The notes beneath the pieces were generated by a model. That model saw only the letters and a program-made list of their open reading frames with translations. It was not told the DNA's origin and made no database searches. Source: Spirochaetota bacterium (GTDB taxonomy: Bacteria > Spirochaetota > GWE2-31-10 > JAFGQB01). Taken from it: DNA of 44,868 bases. The stretch lies in assembly GCA_016935915.1 (NCBI GenBank), contig JAFGQB010000034.1:1-44868 (forward strand), in the 5' to 3' direction. Made by a program: the position numbers and the translations under genes. The stretch's first letter is position 1. Every line of letters starts with the position of its first letter. This document shows, piece by piece, positions 24,571 to 33,874 of this stretch.

Positions 24571-26175
24571 TTATATTTTTTTATCACTAATTTCAAAAAA
24601 ATGAACTTTTTGATTTTTAATATTAATTAAATCAGGCAAAAACTTAGATTCAATTTTTCTTTCTTCTAAAAAATCTTTATACTTATAATAAAATTTTAAA
24701 TCAATGCTTTTTAATGAAAAAATTATGCATTCTATTTTTTCAGAAATCAATGCATCAAATAAAGTATCAATATTTCCATATATGGGAAACTTTCCAATTA
24801 ATTTACCGGAATTCGTTTTTTGAGTATCAACAAAACCGTAAATCTTAAATCCATCATTTGCTAATTCTGTTTCATAATTTATTAAATCTTTACTGTTCTC
24901 ATCTATTCCGATTATAAGAGTCTTAAATAATAAAAAATGAAATTTTTTCATTAAAAAAAATCTCCATAAATACATAAATAAACAAGACAAAAATAAAATA
25001 AAAATCAAAACAATCCTTGAATATGCAAAAAATTTTAAAAAATATGTTATTGATCCGTTAACAGACCATATTATAAAAAATGATAAAAATAATTTTTTAT
25101 TGTTAAATCTTTCAAAAGTATAATTTCTATTTATATTTAAAACAATTAAAAAAATTAAAACATAAATCATAGAAATTATTGTATACAATTCTAAAGATAT
25201 TTCACTTTTATTCAAATGAATATAATTACTGATAAATTTAATTATCGGTTTATGTAAATTCACAGCAATAATTAATGCTGTGATATAAGAAATAATATCA
25301 AATATTTGCATAATAAATTTTAAAAAAAACTTTTTTGCTAAAGAAAATAAAAAAAATAAAAAAATTCCGTTATTAATTAAAGGCTTTGATAAAAAAGATA
25401 ATTTTGGTGAATAATTTTTATTAATAAAAATATTCATTGATTTATAAAAATTTTTTAATGTATCAAATTTATTATGCTTACTGCTCTGCCCTCTGAAATG
25501 TATAACTTCAGTAATAGGTACATATTCAATTTTATATCCGAGCTTTTTGATTTTATAACAGAAATCAATGTCTTCACCATATAAAAAATAATCTTCTGAA
25601 AAGAAAATATTTTTATCTATAATATCCCTTCGAAAAATCATAAAACTTCCTGATATTGCATCAACTTCAAAAGATTCATCGTCGGATTTATAAAGCATAT
25701 TATAAGAAGAAAAATATTTGACCGATGAAAACAATTTGTCAATTTTTAAAAAATGGCATAAACTATTCCATATTGTTGGAAATGATCTGTGGCATACAGG
25801 ATCTATTGTGCAATCAGGATTTAAAATTTTACAGCTAAGCATTGAAGTCTTTTTATTTTTTTTTAAATAGCCTATCAGTTTGTTTAATGAATTTTCAGTC
25901 AATAAAGTATCTGGATTTAAAATTAATAAAAAATCACCTTTTGCAATTTTTAATCCCTGGTTGCATGCTTTAGAATAACCGATGTTTTTTGTATTCTCGA
26001 TTAAAAGTATATTTTTATAATTATTCTTAATAAAATCAGTACTCCCATCCCTTGAAGCATTATCTATTATAATAATCTCAAATTTTAAATTAAAAGTAGC
26101 ATTATTAATTGATTTTAATGAATTTTCAAGAAAATATTTTGAATTATAATTCACTATAATAATTGAAATGTCCAT
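24571..26175 (-). CDS. Glycosyltransferase 2 fused to membrane and nucleotide-binding part of a glycosylphosphotransferase
   Basis: The 534-residue protein begins with AGGAAAT before the ATG. Residues 1 to about 240 are a GT2 domain (SIIIVNYNSKYFLENSLKSI; LNPDTLLTENSL; YFLYGEDIDFCYKIKKLGYK). Residues about 265-400 contain five or so hydrophobic segments. Residues about 405-534 are a Rossmann-like domain (LLFKTLIIGIDENSKDLINY, YGFVDTQKT, IECIIFSLKSID). The second and third parts match the N-terminal membrane and CoA-binding-like domains of WbaP-type polyprenyl glycosylphosphotransferases. The catalytic sugar-transferase domain that normally follows is absent, and the next gene begins at once. 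A membrane-anchored glycosyltransferase is the likely product; the GT activity is well supported, the fusion's role is not. Confidence 0.78.
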   Translation of the reverse strand: MDISIIIVNYNSKYFLENSLKSINNATFNLKFEIIIIDNASRDGSTDFIKNNYKNILLIENTKNIGYSKACNQGLKIAKGDFLLILNPDTLLTENSLNKLIGYLKKNKKTSMLSCKILNPDCTIDPVCHRSFPTIWNSLCHFLKIDKLFSSVKYFSSYNMLYKSDDESFEVDAISGSFMIFRRDIIDKNIFFSEDYFLYGEDIDFCYKIKKLGYKIEYVPITEVIHFRGQSSKHNKFDTLKNFYKSMNIFINKNYSPKLSFLSKPLINNGIFLFFLFSLAKKFFLKFIMQIFDIISYITALIIAVNLHKPIIKFISNYIHLNKSEISLELYTIISMIYVLIFLIVLNINRNYTFERFNNKKLFLSFFIIWSVNGSITYFLKFFAYSRIVLIFILFLSCLFMYLWRFFLMKKFHFLLFKTLIIGIDENSKDLINYETELANDGFKIYGFVDTQKTNSGKLIGKFPIYGNIDTLFDALISEKIECIIFSLKSIDLKFYYKYKDFLEERKIESKFLPDLINIKNQKVHFFEISDKKI

Positions 26176-26343
26176 TTAAGATTTCCTGACAATTTTAAAA
26201 ACCTATTAATAGAATTAATGCTTTATTTTAGTAATGTCAACAAGTTATTTTAAAAAAAATATAAAAAGAATCTTAATATTGACATAAATTATTGTAAAAT
26301 TAAAAAAAAAACTGTATATTAAAATGATTTTTATAAAATTTTT

Positions 26344-27585
26344 ATGAAATTCAATTCAATCCTTTTTTTATTTATATTTTTTCTTATTATACTGTTAATA
26401 TCAGTGCTGATAATAATTATAAAACAACTTAAAAAATACTCTAAAAGAACAAAAATAATCTCAATAATATTTATCATCATATGTTTTCAACTTTTTCTTG
26501 TGGAATCTTTTTATAATTTTTACTTATTAATTAAAAATTTACATTATGGTGCTGAAATCCCCGATAAAAAATCTTTAGAATTAAAATCTATATATAAAAA
26601 TAATAATTTTAATAAAGAACTTTATATAAATCCATTTTTATCAAATAAAAAATTAAATTATAAAATAAAAATTACAAACCTGCTTTTCCCTAAACTGAAT
26701 ATTTTTTTCAATAAATTTTTGCATTATTTCACATATAAAAAAAATGAACAAAAGTCTATAGGGACAAAAGCAAAAGAGTTAATAAATAATATTATTTTAT
26801 TTAAAAAGCAAAATAATATAAATAGATTAAAAGATTGTTTGTACATAAAAAAATTTAAAGATTTAAATTCTTCAGAATTGATTTTATATCATAATATGCT
26901 TACTAATATCATTACTCAAACAAATTTTAATGAGACATTTGCAAAATTGCATGCTGATAATTTTATTGAAGAATACACCTTTTCTATAAATGAATTTGAT
27001 ATTTATTATCTTATTGAAAATTCACCTGATTATTTAAAAGAAGTATTGCTAAATATTAATGACGATCAAATCAAAAAAATTTATGTTTATGATTATCAAA
27101 ATACATTGATTTTGTTTTTTTTAAAAAATGAAAATGAATTAAAATTATATTATTTTACCGGTTTAGATAAATTACCTGAAAAAGAATCTTATAAAATTGA
27201 TTTCACAATTCCTCTTGAGGATAAAATCCATTTAAAAGGATTCTATCCGTCTGATGTTACTGGAATATGGACAGAAAGTTATTGTTCAGAAATAATATTT
27301 AATAAATCTCTGCCAAAAAATTTTAACTTATATATTATTGCCAATGCCTTTTATAATAATAGTAAAAAATTAACAGTTATTCAGGTTAGCAATTCCTTTC
27401 AAAAAATTATGTTTAATAATAAAATGACACATTATAAATTACACTTTTTAAATCCTAATAATGACAATAAAATAACTATCTATATTCCAGATCCGATATC
27501 ACCAGATGAAATCTTACTTAATGGCGATATGAGAATGCTTGGTTTACATATACAAAAAGTTATTATAATACCTATTGTAAAATAG
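26344..27585 (+). CDS. Unrecognised membrane-anchored protein in the polysaccharide region
   Basis: The 413-residue protein has two hydrophobic segments at about 4-27 and 39-60 (FIIICFQLFLVESFYNFYLL), then a long soluble part rich in Lys, Asn and Ile, likely in the periplasm. No catalytic motif or known domain is visible. It is the only plus-strand gene among the glycosyltransferases, divergent from one and convergent with another. No Shine-Dalgarno sequence is seen; a TATAAA ends 6 nt before the ATG. The extreme AT content matches its neighbours. Confidence 0.6.
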   Translation: MKFNSILFLFIFFLIILLISVLIIIIKQLKKYSKRTKIISIIFIIICFQLFLVESFYNFYLLIKNLHYGAEIPDKKSLELKSIYKNNNFNKELYINPFLSNKKLNYKIKITNLLFPKLNIFFNKFLHYFTYKKNEQKSIGTKAKELINNIILFKKQNNINRLKDCLYIKKFKDLNSSELILYHNMLTNIITQTNFNETFAKLHADNFIEEYTFSINEFDIYYLIENSPDYLKEVLLNINDDQIKKIYVYDYQNTLILFFLKNENELKLYYFTGLDKLPEKESYKIDFTIPLEDKIHLKGFYPSDVTGIWTESYCSEIIFNKSLPKNFNLYIIANAFYNNSKKLTVIQVSNSFQKIMFNNKMTHYKLHFLNPNNDNKITIYIPDPISPDEILLNGDMRMLGLHIQKVIIIPIVK

Positions 27586-27604
27586 ATAAAAATTATCATC
27601 TAAA

Positions 27605-29320
27605 CTATAATTTTAATGTAAAATCTTCACTGTCTAATGTTAAATTAACATTATAATACGGATCTTTTTTCTTCAAGAAATCATTCCATTTTTCTTTGAA
27701 CAAATTAATTTCACCTTGAAATCTTTTAATTTTAGCTGGATTATTTTCTAGACCTCTCGTTTTTGATTCAAAATGATACAATTCTGCATAAGGTGTCCAT
27801 ACAATAAGGTATTTTTTTTCACGTAATTTTAAGCATAAATCTATATCATTAAAAGCTAAAATAAACCTTTCATCAAACATTCCCACATCAAAAAAAACAT
27901 GTTTTTTTATCATTAAGCATGCGCCTGTTACAGCACTTAAATTTTGAATAACATTTGCTCTGCCAAAATAACCTGCATCGTTTCTTGAAAAATTTGCATG
28001 AGAATGTGCAGCTACACCACCAAGACCAACGATAACACCCCCATGCTGTATTTTACCATTGGGATAATAAAGTTTAGCGCCAACTGCTCCAACTTCATCC
28101 CTCTGTATAAATTCCAGCATTCGTTCAAGCCAATCAGGATTAATAACTTCAGTATCATTATTCAATAATAATATTATATCTGCTTTGGATTTTTTAACAG
28201 CGAAGTTATTTATTGCCGAATAATTAAAATCATAATTCCATTCCAAAATTCTTATTTTTTCATTTTTGCGATATGTACCATACAAGTTAAAAATACTTTC
28301 TTCTGTACTGTTATTTTCAATAATTATGATTTCATAATTAGCATATGTTGATTTATATAATATAGAATCAATACATCTCGAAAGATCTTCACTATGATTT
28401 TTATTAGGGATAATTATTGATATAAATTGTTCTTTTTTCACTTCATATTTTATCCTATATGTACCTTTTAATTTTCCTTCAAGCACTTCAGCTATTAATC
28501 CAATACGTTTTAAATGATCCTCAAGTGCTTTCTTGCCGTTGTTAAAAGCATATTTTTTGGTATTAATATTTTTTGAAGTTGAATCTTTATGTACTCTCCA
28601 ATGATACAATATTTTAGGTATATGAAAAATCTTATCAGTATTTTCTACAACTCTTAAAATCAAGTCATAATCCTGGCTTCCTTTATAAAGATCATTTAAA
28701 TAACCTATTTTATTTAAAAACTTTTTTTTTATTACTGAAACATGAATCATATAATTATAGCATCTTAATAATTCCTGGCTGAAATCAGGTTTAAAATGCG
28801 GTTTAAATCTTCTTTTACCATCACCTTTTATTTTATCTTCATCTGAGTATATAAAGTCAATATCAGGATTAACATTCAGACATTTTATTATCTCAAATAA
28901 AGCAAAACTTGCTAAAGTATCATCATGATCCAGAAATAAAATATATTCTCCGGATGTTAATTTAATCGCTTCATTGAAATTTTCTGCAATACCTTTATTT
29001 TTACCTAAAAATTTAATTATCAAACGTGAATCTTTTACTTTGTAATCATTTAAAATTTTTTCAATTTTATTATCTGAAACAGAGCCTACAGCTATACACA
29101 ATTCAAAATTTGTATATGTTTGAGTTAATACAGAATCAATCATCTGAATCAGATATTTCTTTGGAGTATTATAAAGAGCAGTGACAATACTGATTTTTGG
29201 TTCAAAATTAAACTTAAAACTCTTTTGCCCATTCAATTCATTTGATTTTGGCTCATTTTTATTTATCCATAGTTTATACTGAATATTAAAAAATTTAAAA
29301 ATTTCTTTTAATATTTTCAT
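27605..29320 (-). CDS. Glycosyltransferase with two family 2 domains (O-antigen/surface glycan)
   Basis: The 571-residue cytoplasmic protein holds two GT-A domains. The first (about 45-280) has KISIVTALYNTPKKYLIQMI, FLDHDDTLASF and IDFIYSDEDKI. The second (about 300-550) has FISIIIPNKNHSEDLSRCID, LLLNNDTEVINPDWLER, KIQHGGVIVGLGG and FDERFILAFNDIDLCLKLRE. The arrangement is typical of bifunctional enzymes that extend O-antigen or S-layer/flagellar glycans by two sugars. No membrane segment. A weak AGAG lies before the ATG. It faces the plus-strand unknown gene with a 19-bp gap. Confidence 0.85.
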   Translation of the reverse strand: MKILKEIFKFFNIQYKLWINKNEPKSNELNGQKSFKFNFEPKISIVTALYNTPKKYLIQMIDSVLTQTYTNFELCIAVGSVSDNKIEKILNDYKVKDSRLIIKFLGKNKGIAENFNEAIKLTSGEYILFLDHDDTLASFALFEIIKCLNVNPDIDFIYSDEDKIKGDGKRRFKPHFKPDFSQELLRCYNYMIHVSVIKKKFLNKIGYLNDLYKGSQDYDLILRVVENTDKIFHIPKILYHWRVHKDSTSKNINTKKYAFNNGKKALEDHLKRIGLIAEVLEGKLKGTYRIKYEVKKEQFISIIIPNKNHSEDLSRCIDSILYKSTYANYEIIIIENNSTEESIFNLYGTYRKNEKIRILEWNYDFNYSAINNFAVKKSKADIILLLNNDTEVINPDWLERMLEFIQRDEVGAVGAKLYYPNGKIQHGGVIVGLGGVAAHSHANFSRNDAGYFGRANVIQNLSAVTGACLMIKKHVFFDVGMFDERFILAFNDIDLCLKLREKKYLIVWTPYAELYHFESKTRGLENNPAKIKRFQGEINLFKEKWNDFLKKKDPYYNVNLTLDSEDFTLKL

Positions 29321-29825
29321 TTAATATCTCTTATTATAATTAAATACAAAAAAATTATCCAAGTTTAAATCTATATTTAATACCGATTAATTCAATACAA
29401 AATTTAGATAAAGATCACATTATTTATTTGCAAGTGCAACAACTTCTTTCTCATGACTATAGCATGTATTATAAAATTTATCATTTTTTTAATAAAAACT
29501 CAATAATTTGAACATGTGTGTATAAATTAATATAATAATTATTTATATTTTCATATTTATTTATTGTAATTATAAATTTCTTTGTTCATATCCTCCAATT
29601 ATCACTAAATTTACACTTTTTTTAATTATTTTATTTGACATTTTCATATTTTAGAACTATAAATATAATAGTAGAATTTAAAAATTTTATATATAAAAAC
29701 TATTTATATTGAAAAATATAACTTTTAAGTATATTAAAAATTTAATAAAAGGAGGTTAGTTATTTTTATTTAGATTAATATTAATATACTTAATATTTAT
29801 ATAAAAAATTAGGAGAAAATATATT
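29321..29825. other. 505-bp AT-rich intergenic region; holds the pectate lyase promoter and long leader
   Basis: Very AT-rich and without a convincing reading frame. It separates the divergent glycosyltransferase and pectate lyase genes. The only clear elements are the promoter at 29635-29663 and an isolated AAAGGAGG at 29749-29756 that is not followed by a start codon at usable distance. The rest, including 29321-29630, shows nothing I can name. Confidence 0.5.
29635..29663 (+). promoter_or_regulatory. Sigma-70-type promoter upstream of the pectate lyase gene
   Basis: TTGACA (29635-29640), 17-bp spacer, TATAAA (29658-29663). Transcription would begin near 29670, giving a leader of about 155 nt before the ATG at 29826. 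The leader includes the unattached AAAGGAGG motif. Confidence 0.7.
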
Positions 29826-30866
29826 ATGAAAAAAGGAAAAATAATAATCTTATCAGTACTATCAATCATTATTTTAATTGTATGGTTCAGCTGTAATCCT
29901 TTTAATCAGCAAACCAGCAGGTCAGATTCATTGAATATTCTTGATTCATCTGATTTTGCAAAAGCTACAGGCGATTGCATCGGTTTTGGTGCAACTGCAA
30001 CCGGAGGTGAAGGCGGACCAACAGTAACCGTTACCAGTGCCAGTGAATTTGAATCATATGTAGGATTAAAAACTCCATATATTGTTCAGGTATCAGGTAC
30101 TATCAACATCGGCGGTCAGGCAACAATCCGAAATGATAAAACCATAATCGGTTTGGGTTCAAATGCAACTTTAGACGGCGGAATGAAAATAAGCCATTAT
30201 AATAACCTTATTGTTAAAAACCTTACCATTAAAAACGGTGATGACGGCATAACAATACAGGACTGCAGAAACGTTTGGATCGATCACTGTAATATTGTTG
30301 ATTCCGAAGATGGACAGATAGACATTGTTCATGCATCAGACTGGGTAACTGTTTCTTGGTGTAAATTCTATTACACATCAAACAGCGGACATAATTTCGT
30401 AAACCTAATCGGTCATTCAGATGATAATGCATCAGAAGATATGGGCACACTTCATGTTACATTCCATCATAATTGGTGGGGTGCTATATGTATAGAAAGA
30501 ATGCCTTCTGTACGATTCGGTAGGGTGCACGTGTTTAATAATTATTTTAACTCTCCCGGTAACAATTATTGCATAAGAACACGACTTTATGCTGAAGTTC
30601 TTGCAGAAAACAACTATTTTGAAAATGTAAAAAATCCATGGGAACAGTATGTAACTGAAGCGGGGGGAACACCAGGCAAAGTTAGAGCTTCCGGTAATGT
30701 TGAAGATAATTGTACATGGTATGTTGATCCGGAACCTAATGATGATAATGCACAAAGCTTTTTAATACCTGGTACAGACTCTGTTTTCTCACCTCCATAC
30801 AGCTATGCTCTTGAATCAGCAGCTAGTGCAAAATCAAGCGTAATGGCTGGTGCAGGTCCTCAATAA
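29826..30866 (+). CDS. Pectate lyase lipoprotein (polysaccharide lyase family 1)
   Basis: The 346-residue protein begins with a lipoprotein signal peptide: KKGK, a hydrophobic core, and lipobox WFSC with Cys23. It therefore sits on the outer surface or in the periplasm. The parallel beta-helix enzyme shows PL1 motifs: VWIDHC at about 150-155, DGQIDIVHASDWVTVSWC from about 162 (Asp ligands for calcium), and RMPSVRFGRVHVFNNYF at about 225-241 containing the arginine base. It cleaves polygalacturonate by beta-elimination, which fits pectin-using treponemes. AGGAGAA lies 10 nt upstream of the ATG. A strong terminator follows. It is a single-gene unit. Confidence 0.92.
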   Translation: MKKGKIIILSVLSIIILIVWFSCNPFNQQTSRSDSLNILDSSDFAKATGDCIGFGATATGGEGGPTVTVTSASEFESYVGLKTPYIVQVSGTINIGGQATIRNDKTIIGLGSNATLDGGMKISHYNNLIVKNLTIKNGDDGITIQDCRNVWIDHCNIVDSEDGQIDIVHASDWVTVSWCKFYYTSNSGHNFVNLIGHSDDNASEDMGTLHVTFHHNWWGAICIERMPSVRFGRVHVFNNYFNSPGNNYCIRTRLYAEVLAENNYFENVKNPWEQYVTEAGGTPGKVRASGNVEDNCTWYVDPEPNDDNAQSFLIPGTDSVFSPPYSYALESAASAKSSVMAGAGPQ

Positions 30867-30893
30867 AAAAATTTAGGATTCACAACTAAATAT

Positions 30894-30928
30894 AAACGCA
30901 TTCTTTAAAAGGAATGCGTTTTTTTTAA
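30894..30928 (+). terminator. Rho-independent terminator after pectate lyase
   Basis: AAACGCATTC (30894-30903) pairs with the complementary GGAATGCGTT (30911-30920) over 10 bp, followed by a run of T. A classic intrinsic terminator 28 bp after the stop codon. Confidence 0.92.
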
Positions 30929-30979
30929 ATTTTAATATTTTTTATTAAAAAAAGCATAGACTATTGTTATTTTAAAAAA

Positions 30980-31009
30980 TTGTTCAAAAACCGATAAACA
31001 TGGTATAAT
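30980..31009 (+). promoter_or_regulatory. Extended -10 promoter of cls; leaderless start predicted
   Basis: TTGTTC (30980-30985), 18-bp spacer, and an extended -10 TGGTATAAT (31001-31009). The -10 ends 6 nt before the ATG at 31016, so transcription would start at or next to the A of the start codon. Confidence 0.72.
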
Positions 31010-31015
31010 AAAATC

Positions 31016-32407
31016 ATGATAAAGATTCCATGGATAATTATCAATATTATGCCTCTTTTGGGATTGCTCCTGGCATTTATCTTAATAATACTGCTTCTTA
31101 ATGAACGCAGAGCACCATCAAGCACAATTGCATGGCTTTTAGCAATTATATTTCTCCCCTACATTTCTGTTCCTCTCTATATTATCTTCGGCGGACGCAA
31201 AATGAAGCATATGATCAAAAAAAAAGAAAATCTAAAAAAAATTGACAACAGTATAAACTTATCAAATCATAAAAATCATGAAAAACTTTCAAGCATGTAT
31301 AATAATTTATTCCCTGTAAGATACAATAATGATGTTAAAGTTTTAGAAACCGGTGAAAAGGCTTTTGAATATCTTATAAATTTAATCAAAAATGCAAAAA
31401 AAAATATTTATATCACAACTTTTATTCTGGGAAAAGATGAAACCGGAGAATATTTAATTAACACCCTGATAGAAAAAATTAAGGAAGGTTTAGAAGTCTG
31501 TCTTCTTTTAGATGCTCTAGGGTCAATGAACATTTCAAAAAAATTTCTTTCGGATTATAAAAAAGCAGGAGGTAAATACGCTTTTTTTATGCCGATGATA
31601 CATATTCCATTCAGAGGTAGGGCAAATCTCAGAAATCACAGAAAAATAGTAATAATAGATAATAAAACTGCCATTGTAGGAGGCATGAACATTGCAAAGG
31701 AGTTTCTCGGCAATTCAGATTATCAAAAAAGATGGCTTGATTTATCTTTAGCAGTTGAAGGTCCCATAGTTTATGACCTTTATCATGTTTTTTATTCTGA
31801 CTGGAAATTCGCTTCACATAAAGATCTATCATATCCTGCTGATGATCTATTTTCCAAGGAAGAAAATGATGAAATTCCATTACATCTTATACCCAGCGGT
31901 CCGGATGTGGTTGGAGATACACTGCATGATACAATAATCACTGCCATATTCGAAGCAAAAAAAAGAATATGGATTGTCACACCATATTTTATCCCTGATG
32001 ATATGCTTATAAAAGCACTCTGCATAGCATCAGCAAGAAACGTGGATGTACGCTTAATAATTCCTCTTGCTTCAAATCATAAATTAGCGGATATTGTCAG
32101 GAAAAACTATTTGATTCAGCTTCAGGATGCACAAATTAAAATCTATAATTATAAACCGGGGATGATTCATGCTAAAATATTAATTATTGATGAAACATAC
32201 AGCATAATAGGTTCGGCAAATATGGATATAAGAAGCCTGTTCTTAAATTATGAGATTGCCCTGTTCATCTATTCAAAAAAAATATTAAATCAACTGGAAA
32301 ATTGGATCAGTGAAATATCTAAAAATTGCAATATCGGAGTTAAAAAAAGCAATTTTATTTTTGGGTTCTTTGAAAGGATACTGAGACTTCTTGCCCCGCT
32401 TTTATAA
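31016..32407 (+). CDS. cls: Cardiolipin synthase (phospholipase D family)
   Basis: The 463-residue protein has two N-terminal membrane helices (about 5-28 and 36-58, with the usual PSSTIAWLLAIIFLPYISVP) and two HKD motifs: NHRKIVIID near 206 with VGGMNIAKEF, and IHAKILIID near 383 with GSANMDIRSLFLNYE. Together these are the catalytic pair of bacterial Cls enzymes, which condense two phosphatidylglycerols into cardiolipin and glycerol in the inner membrane. The length is standard. No Shine-Dalgarno precedes the ATG, consistent with a leaderless mRNA. Confidence 0.93.
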   Translation: MIKIPWIIINIMPLLGLLLAFILIILLLNERRAPSSTIAWLLAIIFLPYISVPLYIIFGGRKMKHMIKKKENLKKIDNSINLSNHKNHEKLSSMYNNLFPVRYNNDVKVLETGEKAFEYLINLIKNAKKNIYITTFILGKDETGEYLINTLIEKIKEGLEVCLLLDALGSMNISKKFLSDYKKAGGKYAFFMPMIHIPFRGRANLRNHRKIVIIDNKTAIVGGMNIAKEFLGNSDYQKRWLDLSLAVEGPIVYDLYHVFYSDWKFASHKDLSYPADDLFSKEENDEIPLHLIPSGPDVVGDTLHDTIITAIFEAKKRIWIVTPYFIPDDMLIKALCIASARNVDVRLIIPLASNHKLADIVRKNYLIQLQDAQIKIYNYKPGMIHAKILIIDETYSIIGSANMDIRSLFLNYEIALFIYSKKILNQLENWISEISKNCNIGVKKSNFIFGFFERILRLLAPLL

Positions 32408-32555
32408 TAATTAAAATCATCTGTTTTGTATTATTACTTTATTTGTGATTAAAGCCGGCAGCTGCACAAATCACCATAACGATACTGGCGGTAAACTGCT
32501 TCTTCGCTTTCTGAATTAAAAATATACTCCAATCATTTTCATACAGAAATTTTAC

Positions 32556-32583
32556 TTGATTTTTTTTGATAATACAATATAAT
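32556..32583 (+). promoter_or_regulatory. Promoter of the ogt gene; leaderless start predicted
   Basis: TTGATT (32556-32561), 16-bp spacer and TATAAT (32578-32583), ending 6 nt before ATG 32590. This spacing places the transcription start at the start codon, as for cls and trmL. An upstream TTG would lie inside the promoter and is therefore unlikely to be the start. Confidence 0.7.
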
Positions 32584-32589
32584 GTAATC

Positions 32590-33075
32590 ATGCCTGAATA
32601 TTATTCTATTTATAATTCACAGTTCGGAAGATTTTTATACTGCTATAATAATAATATGGAACTTCAATACTGCAAATGGGTCATCAATAACGATGATATT
32701 CCAAAAGATGCAAGTGAAAAAAAATGGATATATTTTGAAGAAAAGCTCAACGATTATTTCAATAAAAAAATATATTTTTTTGATCTTCAGCTCAATCTAA
32801 AAAATATTAAAGATTTCTCAAAAAAAGTACTTTTAATCATACAGAGCATACCTTTAGGAAAAACCGTTACATACAGTGAACTGGCAAATAAAATCAACAA
32901 TCCAAAATCACAGCGGGCAATAGGCAGGATATGCAAGAAAAATCCTTTTCCGATTGTTATACCATGCCACAGAGTAACAGCAAAAAAAGGCTTAGGAGGT
33001 TACGCAGGCGATAAAACAGGCGAACTTTTTAATATAAAAAGTAAATTATTGGATTTTGAAAAAGAACAAAACTAA
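32590..33075 (+). CDS. ogt: Methylated-DNA--protein-cysteine methyltransferase
   Basis: The 161-residue suicide repair protein takes methyl groups from O6-methylguanine. The active site is IPCHRV with the acceptor Cys126. The surrounding landmarks are IPLGKTVTYSELANKIN, RAIGRICKKNPFPIVIPCH, GGYAGDKTGELFNIKSKLL. The N-terminal half is variable, as usual. The ATG at 32590 is chosen because a TATAAT box ends 6 nt before it; no ribosome-binding site is visible. It is monocistronic. It may act as Ogt or as a short Ada-type C-terminal domain. Confidence 0.9.
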   Translation: MPEYYSIYNSQFGRFLYCYNNNMELQYCKWVINNDDIPKDASEKKWIYFEEKLNDYFNKKIYFFDLQLNLKNIKDFSKKVLLIIQSIPLGKTVTYSELANKINNPKSQRAIGRICKKNPFPIVIPCHRVTAKKGLGGYAGDKTGELFNIKSKLLDFEKEQN

Positions 33076-33103
33076 AATATTTAATAATTAATAATTAATT
33101 ACA

Positions 33104-33826
33104 TTAATTCAACTCTTTCGGCGACAAATAAATATCATCCAGATAAAAAATATTCTCTTTTTTAACTGCATTCCTCATCAAATTCATTGAAAGAGTTCTT
33201 AAATAAAAATATCTTCTTGTGATTTCATAACCGTCTTTATTTACTTCAAGATTAAAATAAAAATCTTTTTGAGTCTTGCTTTTTTCCGCTTTTATGGGTA
33301 TGGGCCAGAATGTATATGTCCCTTCCATCTGAGGAATTATTTCCAGTGGATTCTGCCAGCGTGAATTGCACATAGGAACCAGATGATTGCCATTTTCATA
33401 ATATAGGCTTACCTTTGCTCCTGTGAGATTCATAATTGTGCTTCCGTCAAGAATCCTGCCGACGATTTGAGGAAAGTTATAATAATTGCCGCCTTCGGTT
33501 ATTTTATTAAAAAATTCTGCGCATGGTTCATCTGATACCTTTTTAAAATTATGATTGACTTCATGACGCTTTAAGTTAGAAACCACATCAACAGATTCTG
33601 CAACGATCGAATAAACATCAATTTCTTCCTGAATAGTCTTTCTTTTAATATTTTCAGTATGAATTATGCCTCTTGATGAAACAACATACATAGGTTTGAT
33701 CCTGTTCAAGGCATAAGCAGCCATATCCGTTTTGCAGTAACTGCATCTGCAAATATTCTTCTTGTTCTCTAAAATTTCATCAAGATAACTTACTACTAAA
33801 TCTTCCATAGCATTATGCAATACCAT
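33104..33826 (-). CDS. ComFB-family protein with a C-terminal extension
   Basis: Start at 33826 (GTTAAT-ATG) because AGGGGTG precedes it, not the further-upstream ATG at 33883; 240 residues. The N-terminal part (about 1-60) carries the ComFB pattern: MEDLVVSYLDEIL, then CRCSYCKTDMAAYALNRIKPMYVVSSRG with three closely spaced cysteines. ComFB-family proteins have been described as cyclic dinucleotide binders; whether this one binds any is unknown. The remaining 150 residues hold an unrecognised domain (VSLYYENGNHLVPMCNSRWQ, EGTYTFWPIPI) that is beta-rich. Divergent from trmL, with overlapping promoter elements. Confidence 0.75.
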   Translation of the reverse strand: MVLHNAMEDLVVSYLDEILENKKNICRCSYCKTDMAAYALNRIKPMYVVSSRGIIHTENIKRKTIQEEIDVYSIVAESVDVVSNLKRHEVNHNFKKVSDEPCAEFFNKITEGGNYYNFPQIVGRILDGSTIMNLTGAKVSLYYENGNHLVPMCNSRWQNPLEIIPQMEGTYTFWPIPIKAEKSKTQKDFYFNLEVNKDGYEITRRYFYLRTLSMNLMRNAVKKENIFYLDDIYLSPKELN

Positions 33827-33839
33827 ATTAACACCCCTA

Positions 33840-33868
33840 TTGACTTTATATTCATTTTTAATTATATT
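33840..33868 (+). promoter_or_regulatory. trmL promoter overlapping the ComFB gene leader
   Basis: TTGACT (33840-33845), 17-bp spacer, TATATT (33863-33868), then 6 nt to ATG 33875, so a leaderless start is predicted. On the other strand, TATAAT at 33866-33861 overlaps the same -10 region and could serve the ComFB gene, although no good -35 is seen for it. Confidence 0.7.
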
Positions 33869-33874
33869 TAAATA

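Noticed and set aside
24571..24573. Frameshift splitting one glycosyltransferase into two genes
   Set aside because: Each of the two adjacent proteins has its own complete GT2 N-terminus, so they are separate genes rather than halves of one.
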